Program-made: the position numbers and the translations under genes
NCBI RefSeq assembly: GCF_000234665.1
Contig: NC_018334.1
Location: 930,001-994,000, forward strand
DNA from: Leishmania mexicana MHOM/GT/2001/U1103
Lineage: Eukaryota; Euglenozoa; Kinetoplastea; Trypanosomatida; Trypanosomatidae
Direction: 5' to 3'
DNA: 64,000 nucleotides
Shown here: positions 22,413 to 34,400 of the stretch, piece after piece
Numbering within the stretch: the first letter of the stretch is position 1
Layout: each line of letters opens with the position of its first letter
Notes under the pieces: model-generated
Database searches by the model: none
What the model was told of the DNA's origin: nothing
What the model saw: the letters and a program-made list of their open reading frames with translations, nothing else

Positions 22413-23100
22413 GGTGGTGGGCTGTTTCAATGGTAAAAATAAGGGGCGGCGTGCGGCTGGCGCTGGGCAGGGCGCGTTGGTGCCCGCGCTGCGGCCGGGG
22501 TTGGGGTATGGCTTCCGCGGCCCGCGTCGGTTTTTGGTGGCCGCCCCGTGGCGGGGCGAGGCGGAAGAAGACGAGCGCGCCACAAATCTCGTGGCGCGCG
22601 GAGTGGGCGAAGATGGCCTTCCTTTGATGCAGCGGAATGTGGCAAACAAAGCTGGGAAAAAACATTGGGAAGTAATAATCGCTTCCCAAACAAAAAACTG
22701 CATCGAGTTCAACGGCTATACGGCAGCTTCGCTTTCCGGCAGGGAGCAGGAAGCACAGCGCGGTTTGGTAGTATTCGCTGCGTCTTCAGACTTCCCCCTT
22801 GGCCAAGCTATGCGGGCTAACGGGGTTGCCGCCTCCGCCCTCCAGAGCGCAGATGGCGGCAAATACGCGTTGGAGCAACAAGTCACAGAAGGGAAAGACG
22901 AGAAGGAAGAGGGAGGCGAGGAGCCCAGCAGCAGATGGAAGAGAGAACAAAAAATAGACCAAAAACAGGAAGGCCTCCGTGCAGAGGTGTGAACGCAAAA
23001 GACTGAGTGCCGGCGGTTTACGTCAGCAACAACACACCTAGAAGACCTCAGGCAGTGGCGACGAACTCGAAAATAGGGGAAAAGAGTCGAGTCCGCGACC
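22413..23100. other. Spacer between two pseudogenes
   Basis: Open frames run through 22413-22700 on both strands, but none aligns with the M20 family by eye. No other gene recognised. Confidence 0.45.
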
Positions 23101-23711
23101 CTAGCGCCGCTGCTGACGTTGCGATGCGCCTCGACGTACTAGTAGCCCTGCACGACGGTGGCAGGCGCATGGAAGCGGCGTGACACGATGCTGTAGGTGT
23201 TGCTGAGCAGGATGCCGGGGTTTCAGAGCTTTAGTTAGTGTTGATATAGGCCTGCGTGCTGCAGCCGAACTGCACCTTTGCTTTTTCGGCCACCTTGGCA
23301 GTGCTGATGACTGGCGTGTAGCCAGTGCCGCGAAGGTCTTTGAAGGGGATCGTGTTGTGCGCCGAGAAGGTTTTGGTGCTGAAGCGGCGCGCGTGCCGCA
23401 CCTTGTGTGTGAGGACGCGCACGGTCTACGGGTAGGCGGTGATGTCCTTTGGCGACACGTTGGGGATGCCAACGTAGGGGCGGCCGTTGCTGAAGTACTT
23501 GGAAGGTTGTCGTCCAGGCGATGGCGTTACGAGAATCGGGGCCGCGGAGAAGTAGAGAATGAAATCTGCCTCTGCGATCCTGATGATGGTGTGCGAGGTG
23601 GCGATGGGGATCTGGCCTCAAAGCGAGGCGGTGGCAATGAGGGGAGAGGGCCGATGACGAGATGTTGCCGTTGACGCGCTGCATGTTGAGTGTGGGGGAG
23701 CGGACGTGCAA
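23101..23711 (-). pseudogene. GP63 (leishmanolysin, M8 metalloprotease) pseudogene fragment
   Basis: In pieces over several frames, the minus strand encodes the central part of a GP63-type protease. Recognisable are ADFILYFSAAP (family ADFVLYVAS-P), KYFSNGRPYVGIPNVSP, and RVLTHKVRHARRFS where family members have RV-THE-AHALGFS, followed by STAKVAEKAKVQFGCSTQAY. The zinc-binding HExxH is changed to HKVRH, removing the catalytic Glu. There is an in-frame TAG just before that motif and frame changes upstream. The N-terminal signal region and the C-terminal domain with the third zinc His are not found. It is therefore inactive and truncated. It sits 1.6 kb downstream, in transcription order, of the intact GP63 at 25275-27182, consistent with an old tandem duplicate. 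Confidence 0.8.
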
Positions 23712-25274
23712 AGTGGAGGTTCGCGATGGGGTGGTGAAAGTGGAGGCGGGTTGTGAGCGTTGTGGGCCACATCCCTAGAGAGGCTGCCGCAGAGAGGTGC
23801 GCCGTTGTCTTTGGGTTCCGGCACCATATCGGCGTGGATTAACCAGGGTCTCCCCCCTGCACTTGGGAAGGATGGTACATGTGGGGCACATGCAGTCAGT
23901 GACAGATGAGGGAGTGCAGCGGGCGGATGAGTTTATTCGCCGGTGCGCTGGGGTGGGCTCTTGCAGCCAAACACAACGGTGAGTGTGTGTGTAACGTGGG
24001 GCCGCAGTCAGCGTGGCGGAAGGAAAGCTTCACGTCAAGGTAATGTTCGACTGAGGGAGGGGCCTCGGGTATAGGGTGCTGCTACAGGGGTTCGTGACTT
24101 AGGGACGACATTTAGGAAAGAATATCAGGTGACGGAAGCCGGGTACTGTGCCACATGACGGGCTCCTTCACATCAGCGGAGTAGTACAAGCACACACACA
24201 CACATATATATATATATGTCGCGCTGACTTGAGGCTGATGAGCACGGGAGAGACGTTTGTTAGCACAGTGGTGGCGAAGAGATACTTATGGAGGGAGTGA
24301 GTGACGGGGTCTCGTGTCGGCTTGCAGGGGCAGGGGGTGACGCCTTCGAGTCGGCCAGCAATCGCCTGAGCACGCCTAAGTGTTGATAAGAGAGAGGGGC
24401 TGCAAAACGGCCGCACAACTCACCCACCCACCCACACCCACACCCACCCACACCCACACCCACCCACACCCACACCCACACCCACACACACCCACAACGG
24501 AGGAGGAGGGGGAGGGGAAAAAAGAAAAGGGTACCATCAACGCAGAAAGAATAGAGGCTAAGCGAGGGGGAGGGGAGGGGGGGGAGAGGGAGAGCTGCTG
24601 CTGGTACTGACCAATATGTACATTGCTGAGACCACCAAGAACAAATATGTTGCAGGGCTTGGTGATACGCGTGTGAGGGGGCTTCCCGGAATCAACAATA
24701 GACAAAGCATAGTAAAGTAGTGGTTATGTCTTCTGCACCTCGTCGCGTATGCGTGTGTTGGTACTGCTGCTGCTGCTGCTGCCGTTGTTGGCGGCAGGTG
24801 ACATCGAGTACGACTCACGCAAGACGGCCGCAGTGCTTGTCGCACAGAGGCAGCCGAACCTGCGCGTGAGTAAGAATGGCAAACGGAGCGAAGAGTGCGC
24901 GCGGGTGGAGGGGGAGAGAGTTTATGTACTTGCTTTGTGAAGGGTTGCGCTGCCATGCACTCCTTCTCTCTCTGAGTTTCCCCCCGCCTGACATGCGCCG
25001 TTTCCGTTCTGCTCTGCCCCACACACGTCACATGTGACGGGAGAAAGGAAAGGTGCGCGAGACGACAATGGTGGATGGGTGAGCACGTGTCGGTGCTTCG
25101 CCTTCCATATACCTGCCAAGGATATATATCTATATATACATACATTACCGTACACGTATGCGAGGCAGTCGTGGAAGGCCCACGCACGGGAGCAGTAGAA
25201 AGTGGTCAAAGAAGAGGATGGGCAGTAGACGCGTATAGCTGCATGGTGCCCGTCTCCGCCACACCGCCTTCTAC
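23712..25274. other. Intergenic spacer
   Basis: No gene recognised. It contains CA/TA microsatellites at about 24191-24218 and 25119-25145, and the CCCACA-type repeat listed separately. Confidence 0.5.
24421..24496. repeat. CACCC/CCCACA simple repeat
   Basis: About 76 bp of CACCC and CCCACA units. On the transcribed minus strand it is a run of GGGT/GTGGGT units and could form G-quadruplexes. It is similar in kind to 40999-41042. Confidence 0.9.
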
Positions 25275-27182
25275 TTAGCAGATGCACGCACCGAGCAGCA
25301 CAGCGACAGCGACAAGGCCGCTAACGACCAATCCATGGGTGGAAGCTGTAGCCGCGCTTGGTGACACTGTTGTGGTGGTGGCGGCCGCTTCCACTTCCGC
25401 GAAGGCGACCGGGTTCGCGTAGCACACATCGTCGTAGGGCGGACAGGCAATAAACCCGCCCTCCACGAACACGTTGGGGCTACTCACTGCCGGCTGCACC
25501 GTCACCCCAGTGCCACCGGCGCCGCACGAAAGCCAGCTGTTCGCGCCAATCACGAGCACCTCATAGGTGCGAGATGCGCTGCTGCAGTGTACCTTGGCAC
25601 AGACGGCACCAGGCTGAGTGAGCGTGAACTTCACCAGCAGATTGTCTGCGTCGAAGCAGCGCGCGCTGTCACCAGTGATGCTGCCCGGCATCGCACCTAG
25701 CGAGCCGCCACTGCACGCGGTGTTGGAGAGGGGCTGTATCACGGGGCAGTAGTCGCTGTGCGACAGAGAGCCACCGAGGGTCGGTTGATCAGGGAAGTAC
25801 TGGGCATACCTTGGCAGAGCCGAGGAGTAGGTAGTGAGGGCGCACCGACCAATGCTCAACCGGTCCGCCGTGCAGCTGCGCACCGAGGAGCTGAGGCTGT
25901 CGCAGAACACCGTAGGGGTGTTGGAGGCGCCGTCCGTCAAGCACGGCACTGTGAAGAGCTTACCCCCTGCGGTGGCGCCGAGGGCAACAGGCTCCGCCTT
26001 ACGGAAGTCGACTTTATAGAAGCCCATATCCTCCAGGGCAGCGAGCGACAAGGCGCTGTAGCGCGCCAGACTGAGCACAGGCGCCATAAGTTCATCCTTC
26101 GCGGCGCGGCGCTTCCAGTGAGAAAGAGATGTGCCCGGCTCGCCTTGATCCTCCAGCTCGGCGCCATAAAACACCTCTGTGTCAGAGATGCCGTACATGG
26201 CCTTGGCAGCCGCGCGCACAGCCGATGAGTTCAGCACCGGTACGTTCCTTTTTCCACGCAGAGACGGGACGATGGCAAACATGCCGCGTGCCTTGAAGAT
26301 GCTTGAGGTGAAGCCGAGCGCGTGCAGCAGTTCATGGGCGGCGACGCGGCGAAGACTATTCGTGCTGCCAGACGGGTTGCCTCCGTAACGGTCAATTTGC
26401 TCCTGCGTTTCCCCTACCGAGGTCGGCAGGTAGCGCGGGTTGAAGTACATCGCCCCCACAGCTGGGCGACTCGTGATTGTGGCCGTGTTGGGGTAATACT
26501 GGCAAGCAAGAGCCCACGCCATGAAGCTCTTCGGAGTAGATGTCGGACCCGCTGCCACGTAGACGATAAAATCTGCGTCCGGCACACCCGTTGTCCGGTG
26601 CGCTGTCGGGACGGTGAAGGAGCCGCAGTATGACCCCGGCATGGAGTTCACGACGATGGAGGTGCTGGCTGCCAGCCGACGCACCTTCAGTCGCTGCGCG
26701 TGCATGCTGACTGCCTGGGGTAGTATAGAGTTGATCAGCACGGCCCTTTTCGCATCCGTCAAGAGATCAGCGTTGCTGGTGCACGGCACCAGGGAGCCGC
26801 TGGAATCGGGGCGCATCTGACCAATGGCCGTGCAGTATTTCGATTCGTCCTCCAGATCGGGCACGAAGACAGCAATGCGGATGGGGGCCCACTCCGAGTC
26901 CTCTCTGTCGCTGCTGATTGTGACGGTGGCCTGTGGCTCGACGGCACGCTGTTCGGCGGTGGCTGAGCCATTCCATCGCTTGAGGTCCGTTTCGACCTGA
27001 TAGCGCAGGCCGTTGCCGGTGTTGCGCAGCGCTGTGTATGAGAGAGGGGCGTCACCTTGCTTGTGGACGATCTGGCTGTGCCCGCACGAGGACGGGGCCG
27101 CGACTGTCGTGAAAGCTGCGTAAATGAGGAGAGCACTCAGCCACAACGCGATACGCCACAGCGCGGCGGGCACGTGCGACAT
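25275..27182 (-). CDS. GP63: GP63-like surface metalloprotease (leishmanolysin, M8), 635 aa
   Basis: Zinc metalloprotease of the leishmanolysin family, normally a GPI-anchored surface protease. I start at MSHVPAALWRIALWLSALL (27180-27182), giving a signal peptide over about residues 1-29; the ORF is open further upstream but there it is low-complexity. The catalytic helix HELLHALGF is at residues 283-291 (zinc His283 and His287, catalytic Glu284). The third zinc His is probably His355 in TSLSHWK, and the Met-turn is Met366 in DELMAP. Many Cys in the second half fit the disulfide-rich C-terminal domain. Residues about 606-635 are Ser/Thr/Ala then hydrophobic, suggesting a GPI signal or a membrane anchor. 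The spacing is divergent from the major chromosome 10 type. Next to it lies a dead GP63 copy (23101-23711). A virulence-associated family, described only. Confidence 0.93.
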   Translation of the reverse strand: MSHVPAALWRIALWLSALLIYAAFTTVAAPSSCGHSQIVHKQGDAPLSYTALRNTGNGLRYQVETDLKRWNGSATAEQRAVEPQATVTISSDREDSEWAPIRIAVFVPDLEDESKYCTAIGQMRPDSSGSLVPCTSNADLLTDAKRAVLINSILPQAVSMHAQRLKVRRLAASTSIVVNSMPGSYCGSFTVPTAHRTTGVPDADFIVYVAAGPTSTPKSFMAWALACQYYPNTATITSRPAVGAMYFNPRYLPTSVGETQEQIDRYGGNPSGSTNSLRRVAAHELLHALGFTSSIFKARGMFAIVPSLRGKRNVPVLNSSAVRAAAKAMYGISDTEVFYGAELEDQGEPGTSLSHWKRRAAKDELMAPVLSLARYSALSLAALEDMGFYKVDFRKAEPVALGATAGGKLFTVPCLTDGASNTPTVFCDSLSSSVRSCTADRLSIGRCALTTYSSALPRYAQYFPDQPTLGGSLSHSDYCPVIQPLSNTACSGGSLGAMPGSITGDSARCFDADNLLVKFTLTQPGAVCAKVHCSSASRTYEVLVIGANSWLSCGAGGTGVTVQPAVSSPNVFVEGGFIACPPYDDVCYANPVAFAEVEAAATTTTVSPSAATASTHGLVVSGLVAVAVLLGACIC

Positions 27183-29622
27183 CTCGCCTACTGCTTGCGA
27201 AGGATGGCTCGCTTCGATAAGTGGCGACTCCGGCGAGTAACTTGCTCCGGGCGAGGGAGGCGGAGCGAGAGAGGGAGAGCGAGAGGGGGCGGGTGGACAC
27301 TGCAAGGAAAAAAAAACGAAGGAAGTCGAACACCGGCGAAAAGGAAAAGCCGGCGGAGATGATAAGAGAGGGGGAGGGGCGCTGAGGGGGGAGGGGGAGG
27401 CAGTCGTGTCGTGCGAGATGTCGGCGTCTTTGTCGGTGCTTGGAACGTCTGCAAGGAACGGAGCACACACACACACACAGAAGGAAGAAGAAAAGGGAAG
27501 CGAGAACCTAGTTAGGTTCCGTGTTGTGTGGGTGCGGCTCAGAGACACACCTTCACAGCCCCTACAACGAAGAAAGCAGCCGCGTTATACATAAAGGTGT
27601 TCCTGCTTCGGAGGGAGAGAGGGAGAGGGAGGGGAGGGGAGGGGGCGCACTGAAGCCTGCGTCCAGAAGCACACAAACGCGCCAGGATACACACGCCACG
27701 GAAGAGAGGAGGCGGAAAGTAAGCTTCTACAGACTACCGGTCGGTGTACCACAGTGACTGTCTGCTCACGTGTGCATAGGAGGCACAAAAGACAATGGAG
27801 GAGGAGGGGGGAGTGGGGCGTGTATGGCGCAGAGGGGCCAGAGAGAGAGCCAAGCGGGTGTTGTTCAATTTCAAGAAAGAAAACAAAGGCGGAAAACAAA
27901 CGTGCGAAGAAGTAATAAGATGGGGGAGGGAGGACTGCAGGAGATGGCGTCCAAGAGGCTTTCCGCTGGTGCGTATACCTCGAGGAGCGAGAGGAGGGGG
28001 AGGGGGGGGGAGGGGCAAGACGAGGGCAGGAGAAAGGGGTAGCGGGTCTTCGCCGTTTTCTTTTTTTGAAGGGTGGCCAATTGGGTAGACTTCCACCAAG
28101 GAGAGGAGAAACACACACACACACAGGCACACAAACAACGGCGAACAGGAGGGGTGAGGGGGGGGCAGGAGGAGAAAGGAAATGGACGAACAGACAAGCA
28201 AAAGTCAGCTTGCCTCGGTAAACAGTCACGTAAGCGGAGTGAGCGGGAAGAGGGAGTGCACGTGTGCGTGCGTGGGGGGAGGGGGGCAAGCGTTCAAAAA
28301 ACAGCGAGCGCAGATGATGACGATGATGCCGATGTATGATAACGATGGCGGCACAAGACGAACACCAGTGTGTTGCGGTGCGTATCCTGTCAAGAGATGG
28401 AGTAGAAATACTCACATGAAGGAGACAACGTCGCAAGACTGCTAGAGAACAGTGTCCTGGGGTGACGTGTGCTAGCTGTGAGCACATACGGCGAGATGGG
28501 GCCGTGCCGTTACCGTACACATATATGTTATTTGTACGAGTAAGCGTGTAGCAAGGTTGTAGGGGATCAGAGAAGAGGGAAGAGGAGCGACGAAATGGGC
28601 AACGTGCGAGTAATAATAATTCGAAGAAAAACAAAAAAAACGGTGAGTCGAAGGCCTGCCGAGCAACTCGGCACATCGATTCTTGTCGAACAGGTCCCAG
28701 CATTTTGGATCGACTTATGCATCCATGACCCGCACGCCATTCGAAAGGCGTCCGAGAGCACGCGCAGCACATCACCTTGCCATTTGTTGTCTGACGAGGC
28801 TTTGTTGGCAAAAAAAAGGCGCCGCACACCACTCAGTCCTTGTCACCTCTGGTGGTGCTGCTTCTCCCTTTCCCTCTTCCTTACACACTCGGTGAGCAAA
28901 GTGAAGAGGCCGCAGTGCAGTATTCGAGCTGCACTGCCGTTATTCTGTTGTGCTGTCGTGCTGTTTAACGTTCCCTACTCTCCATCACCACATGACTGAA
29001 CAGTTCATTGGGTAGATACAAAACACATCCGGATGGAGAAGCTGGAAGGTTTGCGGAGAAACACATAACGCGCATGCGTTCAAACAAAAAAGAAAATGTA
29101 GCTAAACCACTTCACACGCACAAGCACAAAGTATCAAGCAGTACAGGCGCACAACCCAGATTTCTACAAAAGGAAATCACGCGGGTGGGAAGGAGGACGC
29201 ACACGTCGAGGCGGCAGCATGATCTACAAGCGCGCACGTCGCGTGAACGACAAGGACACCGACCCATGGAGAAGATCACAACAACTACGCTACGGAGATA
29301 CAACACGCATGTGAGTCACGGTGGTACAGAAGAAGAGCAAAAGATGGCGTTGCACGTGTTACTGACACACCCCTACCCTGCCCGATTCAGCGCAGATTCA
29401 CACGACATAGATGATCCCCAGTGAAGGGGGGAGGGGGAGGGGTGGTGGTGGAGGTGGAGGCGTAGGTGGATCGTTCCCAGAAGACGAGGATCTGATGCAT
29501 ATGGCGAGATTCTCCTCCTCTTCCTCCTGCGTCTCCGCCGCTCTCTCTATCTCTGGCGCGTATACACTGTGGATGGATGGGGGGGGCGATGCATCCATTA
29601 TTGCGTCGTCGTGAACGCGCTG
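27183..29622. other. Intergenic spacer
   Basis: About 2.4 kb. Plus-strand purine blocks (for example 27600-27650 and 27985-28035) are pyrimidine tracts in the transcript. Long ORFs here (for example 27585-28832 minus) are Ser/Pro/Leu-rich and repeat-driven. No gene called. Confidence 0.5.
27300..27301 (-). promoter_or_regulatory. Candidate spliced-leader acceptor AG for GP63
   Basis: On the minus strand, a run of eight T followed by CCTTGCAG; the AG lies 117 nt upstream of the chosen ATG. Other AGs lie between this one and the ATG, so the site is tentative. Confidence 0.45.
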
Positions 29623-31443
29623 TCACATGGCGCAGATAAACACCAGGCAGATGAGCAGGACAAACCCAGAGACGAAGGCCACCACGGCCTTGTTGGTTTC
29701 CTCATCGATCGGTACCGCAAACAGTGGATACTCCTCTTCCCTTGCCAGCTCCCTCAACGGCTTCACCATAGGAGGCATCGCCTTCACCTTGTGGCGCCAG
29801 AGCTCTGGCGTACGCGGCGTTGCTTGCGAGAGCAACGCCTCGCGGGAGTCCTGGCGCTGAATGCCGGCAGTGCTGACCGTGCTCTTGTTGCTTCCGGTGT
29901 GAGGGTTGCTCCAGTTGTCGCGGCTTCGGCAGCCGTCAAAGCCACCGACTGGCGAGGAGTGCGGGAGAATGGGGGTGGGCACTGGTGGTAACAGAGCATT
30001 ACGCGACCATGACCGGCGTTCAACTCCGTGCGGGAGAGCGAAGTGACTGTAAGGCGAACTGTGTCCAGTGCTGTTTGGTGAAGTGTGATCCTCCAATCTC
30101 GTGACTTCTAGGCACCTCAACGACGACAACGTTGGCGAACCGGCACCGCGTGGTCTACCGTTTTTGCCCGTTCCTCCTCCTTCCCTCACGACCCGACCGT
30201 CGATGATGGTAACGTGAGCTGTGGGCGGCGCTTGTGTGGCTGGATTTTCGTCCGTAGAGAAGTGTTGCTCTAGGTGGACATGTAGCTGTGTGTTCCAGAG
30301 GTGTCCGTCCACCTGCGCCGGGCTTTGAGGATGAGAGGAGGAGGCGCTCGAGGACTCCTTGGTAAAGAAGGTATTTACCACCTCCGTCTGGCTGGCCGCG
30401 CCGCTGGAGGGGTGGCTGTGTTGGCTTCGAGGGTTATGGATTACCGCTATGGTGTCCCCACCAGGGGCGTTACTCTCGGCTGGCGTAATCGCGTCTGTGC
30501 TGGGAGAGGACGATGAGGCTGCTGTAGTTCTGTGACAGCCACCATGGCAGGCCTGCAGGCATTCGAGGCGCGGAGATACTTGCGAGCCCTCCGACGCCGG
30601 TGCTCCCTTCCGGTTCGCAGGCCCGACCATATTCCCCTCGCTTGTCTGACTGTTGCACATGTGTTTTACAGTGGTGTTGTTGCCATCTGTATTGTGGCTT
30701 TCATGCGTGCCCACAGACCGCTGCCAAGCGGAAAGGTGCGAGCGCCAGTCCAGGAGATCCTCAAGCGTCTTTACATTGCCGGCTGGCGACGGCAGAGATC
30801 GGTGTGCGTGCGCCTGCGAGTCGCTCCTGTGGTCTTCGCCACCAACGCTGTGGGAGCCTGTTATTGCCACGCCTGACTCCGCTGTCCTCGCCGCAGCACC
30901 GGATGAGGCGGGTCGCTCTGAGGTGGTCTCTGCCTCTGTGTTGGGTGCAACCTCCTCTTTCCCGCCTTGCGAATCCGCAGAGTTTGGGGCTAGTCGGCGC
31001 TTCGGTGTGGAGAGGTGCGGCTCGACTGAAGGCGACTGCTCATATGCGTACCTCTCTGCTGTCGCTCCGGTGGACGGTGAAATTAGGTTGCGTCCAGTGC
31101 GACTCGTGCAGCTCTCCAGCCCATCCAGGTTCTCTGCCCGGCTCACCATGAGGCTGCTGTAGAACGACGCGTCGTGTGAGGATATGATGGAGGAGGAGCG
31201 CGCCGCGGCCGGGTCGCCGCATAGGAGGGGCGGGGCATCGGTGTCGTTGGCTTCAGCGGCGTTGGACACCGACGACTGCGAGAGTTGCACCGCCTCACAG
31301 AGGGATCTCGAGAGTGGGTCTGGCCTCTGCAACTCCACCTGCAGCGGTGAGAGCGGGGCTGCAGCTACGGTTGGCGCATCTACACCGCTGGCCACATTCG
31401 TTGCCGAATGCGAGCTCGCGCTCTCTTGGTTGATGCACTCCAT
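29623..31443 (-). CDS. Tail-anchored hypothetical protein, 606 aa
   Basis: The protein starts MECINQESASSHSATNVAS and is Ser/Thr/Pro/His-rich, and apparently disordered, for most of its length. The last 60 residues are more conserved in character: LWRHKVKAMPPMVKPLRELA, then an acidic patch, then a single hydrophobic helix at about residues 582-604 (VVAFVSGFVLLICLVFICA) that ends the protein. This predicts a tail-anchored membrane protein with a large cytosolic part. No domain recognised. A strong polypyrimidine-AG lies only one nucleotide before the ATG (see 31445-31446), so either the leader is almost nil or another acceptor is used. The next in-frame Met is near residue 98. Confidence 0.82.
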   Translation of the reverse strand: MECINQESASSHSATNVASGVDAPTVAAAPLSPLQVELQRPDPLSRSLCEAVQLSQSSVSNAAEANDTDAPPLLCGDPAAARSSSIISSHDASFYSSLMVSRAENLDGLESCTSRTGRNLISPSTGATAERYAYEQSPSVEPHLSTPKRRLAPNSADSQGGKEEVAPNTEAETTSERPASSGAAARTAESGVAITGSHSVGGEDHRSDSQAHAHRSLPSPAGNVKTLEDLLDWRSHLSAWQRSVGTHESHNTDGNNTTVKHMCNSQTSEGNMVGPANRKGAPASEGSQVSPRLECLQACHGGCHRTTAASSSSPSTDAITPAESNAPGGDTIAVIHNPRSQHSHPSSGAASQTEVVNTFFTKESSSASSSHPQSPAQVDGHLWNTQLHVHLEQHFSTDENPATQAPPTAHVTIIDGRVVREGGGTGKNGRPRGAGSPTLSSLRCLEVTRLEDHTSPNSTGHSSPYSHFALPHGVERRSWSRNALLPPVPTPILPHSSPVGGFDGCRSRDNWSNPHTGSNKSTVSTAGIQRQDSREALLSQATPRTPELWRHKVKAMPPMVKPLRELAREEEYPLFAVPIDEETNKAVVAFVSGFVLLICLVFICAM

Positions 31444-34400
31444 ACTACAAGAAAGAAAAACAAACAGACGGTAGGATTGCTACTGCTTCGGAGCGTGAGA
31501 GTAGGACGCGACTTGCCGTGGTCGGAGCGAAGCGTTGCAGTGTCGACAGAGAGTACTTCGTAGCACAAGCCCGCACACACAGGCCCAGGTGCAGTTGCCA
31601 GCGAGGAAGATAGGCAAGATAGATGGCGGAATAACGTAAAAGACAGGAGCACACGGGCGTATTTCATAAAGAAGCAGGCGAGACGTTGAGCTAGAGAATT
31701 CACGGGACACCAGATCCCAAGAAGGTAGGAGGAGGGGGAGAGGGGGAAGAAGCGAAGAGCCCGGAAGAAAAACGTTAAAGCGGAAGCGCGTGCAGCGCGG
31801 ACCCACACGAGAAGAGATTTGCAGCTGAAACGCCCACCGACAGCTAAACGGGGGAAAAACACAAGGGAAGCACCCACAGAGCCCTACACACACACACACA
31901 ATAGTTGATCGTCGAAGAGAGAGAGGGGAGGAGGAGGGTGAGGGGAGGGAAACCGCTGGGTGACGGTGCAGTACGTTAATAAAAATATGGGCTACAATCG
32001 CGGGAGCGAAATATTCCGTCGATTATGGAAGCTTGCCAGCTCCGAGGGGAACAGAGGAGTCGTTATACGGTCTAGAAAACTAAAGAAAACCGCGCCAAAA
32101 TGAGAGAGAGGAGGGGGAGAAGCCACGAACAGCTAGACAAGCAGTGGGACGCGAGGCGATACGAAAAAAAAGGGAAACAGAGAGAGAGAGAGTACACCGC
32201 TCACGCTGGTTTCGGCAGTCTTTTTGTGCTAGTTCTCCTCTGTACCCCCTTTTGTGTTGTGCTGTTGTTGTTTTTCTTCTCTGGCTCTCTGGGCTGTTCA
32301 CCCCACCTGCGAGGTTGTTTGTGAGCAACCCCCGCAGCGGCAGAGCGATGAATAGGAGAGAAGAAAACCAACTGGAACAGAGAGGTGAGGTGGGTGGGTG
32401 GGTGTATGATGTGTGCTTGCGTGTGCGAGTGGATGGTGATGGTGGTGGTGGGGGAGCCGACAAAAGAACAAAACAACAAGAACAAAAAAAAGATGCGGTG
32501 CGTGTGGGGAAGGCCGACGAGCTTTTTAACTCACCCGTGACACATGGTCAGTGGAAGTACACCACACTTGTCGGGAAAAAAAGAGAGAGAGGGGGGAGGG
32601 GGGGGGGACGCTGGGACACACCTGCCCACCACCCATACGTCAACACCGATACCAAAAAAAAAGAAAATGGAATGACACAACTGAGTCAGGCAAGAGGAAC
32701 AGCAAGAGCAACCGAAAAATAAAGCAGATGCTAGGGTGAAGGGTGGAGGGGGGAGGCGGGAGATGCCAGTGCCTGCGGATGTATGCGCGTCAGCAACCGC
32801 TTCGCAGCAACACAAGGTATGGGCGCCCCCCTGCCAAAACGACAAACAAAAGAGACGGGAAAAATGATGCAAAAATGGCCGGGGTTAAAGAGAGCAGGCA
32901 CATGCACCCACACAGGGGAGGGGGAGGGGGCAGAGAACGCCGCGCACACCGTGAGTGAGCGGGAGTCAAGCAGTGATCCAAGACGTGCAGTCAAGCCCAC
33001 CCACACCCCACACACAGGAGGGTATTACGGGGAAGTGAGGGGAAGTATGCGTATGCGCGTCCGTGTACGTGAATGGACACCTCCAAAGATGCTAGTGCAC
33101 CTGCTCCGTTCGACGTGCATGGAAAGTGGGGATGCAGTCACAAAGTGATGGCAAGACGAGAGGCACAGTGGCCGACGAGGAGGAGGAGAGTAGGAAGCAG
33201 AGATAAAGTCTATCGGAGGGCGTAGAGGAGGACATGGGCCTCGCATGGGTGTCATCGGTAGCGGAAAATGCCGCTAGAGACGAAGGGGAAGCGCTCTGGC
33301 GGCGTAACGGGTATCACACACTACACTTTATTCTCTGTGTGTGTGTGCAGGGGGGTGTCGGGCTCGTAAGAGCACACCAGAGCGACCACACTTTCCCTCG
33401 CCAAGTTTTCTCATGACTCGGACATGAGCTGCGACGTTATTTGGGTTTCGTTGTGCAGTTCAGGATCCTGCGCATACGTAGAGCATGGTGAAAAATGTGC
33501 CGTAGACAGGGAGCGCTGTCAGCCCACTGTCGCTCACTCTCCTCCGCACCTGCTCTCTCTCTCCTGCGCCAGCAAGTGATGGCGCACCGGCCCCTGCGGA
33601 GGTTTTTCCGTTTTTTGGTTTCCGTTTCGTGTCTGTGTGGATCCTTTGCTCGCCTGCCTCGGGATATGCAAATGCTGCACGACCCGAGGGAGCGAGGGAG
33701 GGAGGGACGACGGAGGCCCCCTTCTTGCATTCCTTTGTCCACTGCGAACGATAACTCCATTCCACACGTCAATGCGCCTTCCAGGCCACACCCCTCCCTC
33801 GTCGCCGCCACTGCCCGTGCCCTCACAGCAAGTCCCGCCACTCCCACCCCTTCATGCCTCCACCCGGTGCGACAGGAGACTGGAAGGGCGGCTGACTGCG
33901 CACTCTCGTCCGTGCACAGGCACGGGCCGATGCGCGCATGCATGCTCGTGTATGGAGCACGCACTCTGCTCCTGCCGTTATGGGCCTCGGTGCAAGCAGA
34001 GTGATCGCGCACACACCGCCCGCAGAAGTCGGAGCGATGGAGACGAATGCGCCGACTCGCTCGATGGCCTCCGTACAACTCTCTCTCTCTCTGTCCTTCT
34101 CTCTTACGCGCTGGCGAGGGAAGGGCGGCAGGTGACGCCGGCCATCTCTCTTTCTCTCTCTCACATCACCCGCCTCGCAGATGCCAGAGTCTGTACCACA
34201 ACGCACGCAGCGAGACACACCAAAAGAAACAGACACCATCTCCAGTAGAGCGGTGAGCGGCAGCGCTTTCTCACCTCGACACACGAGCGTGTGGCGTGTG
34301 AAGGGCAGAGGTAGAATGATAGGAGCATCCGTTACATAGACGCGTACACTGGCGCATGCATATCTACGCAAGAAACTAAAGAGGAAATACCCAGCCCGAC

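Noticed and set aside
24421..24496. Telomere-like repeat
   Set aside because: The unit is CACCC/CCCACA, not the kinetoplastid telomere unit CCCTAA.
27585..28832. 415-codon minus-strand ORF between GP63 and the 606-aa gene
   Set aside because: Dominated by Pro/Ser/Leu/Phe from polypyrimidine sequence; two other frames are equally open. Typical of pyrimidine-rich spacers here.
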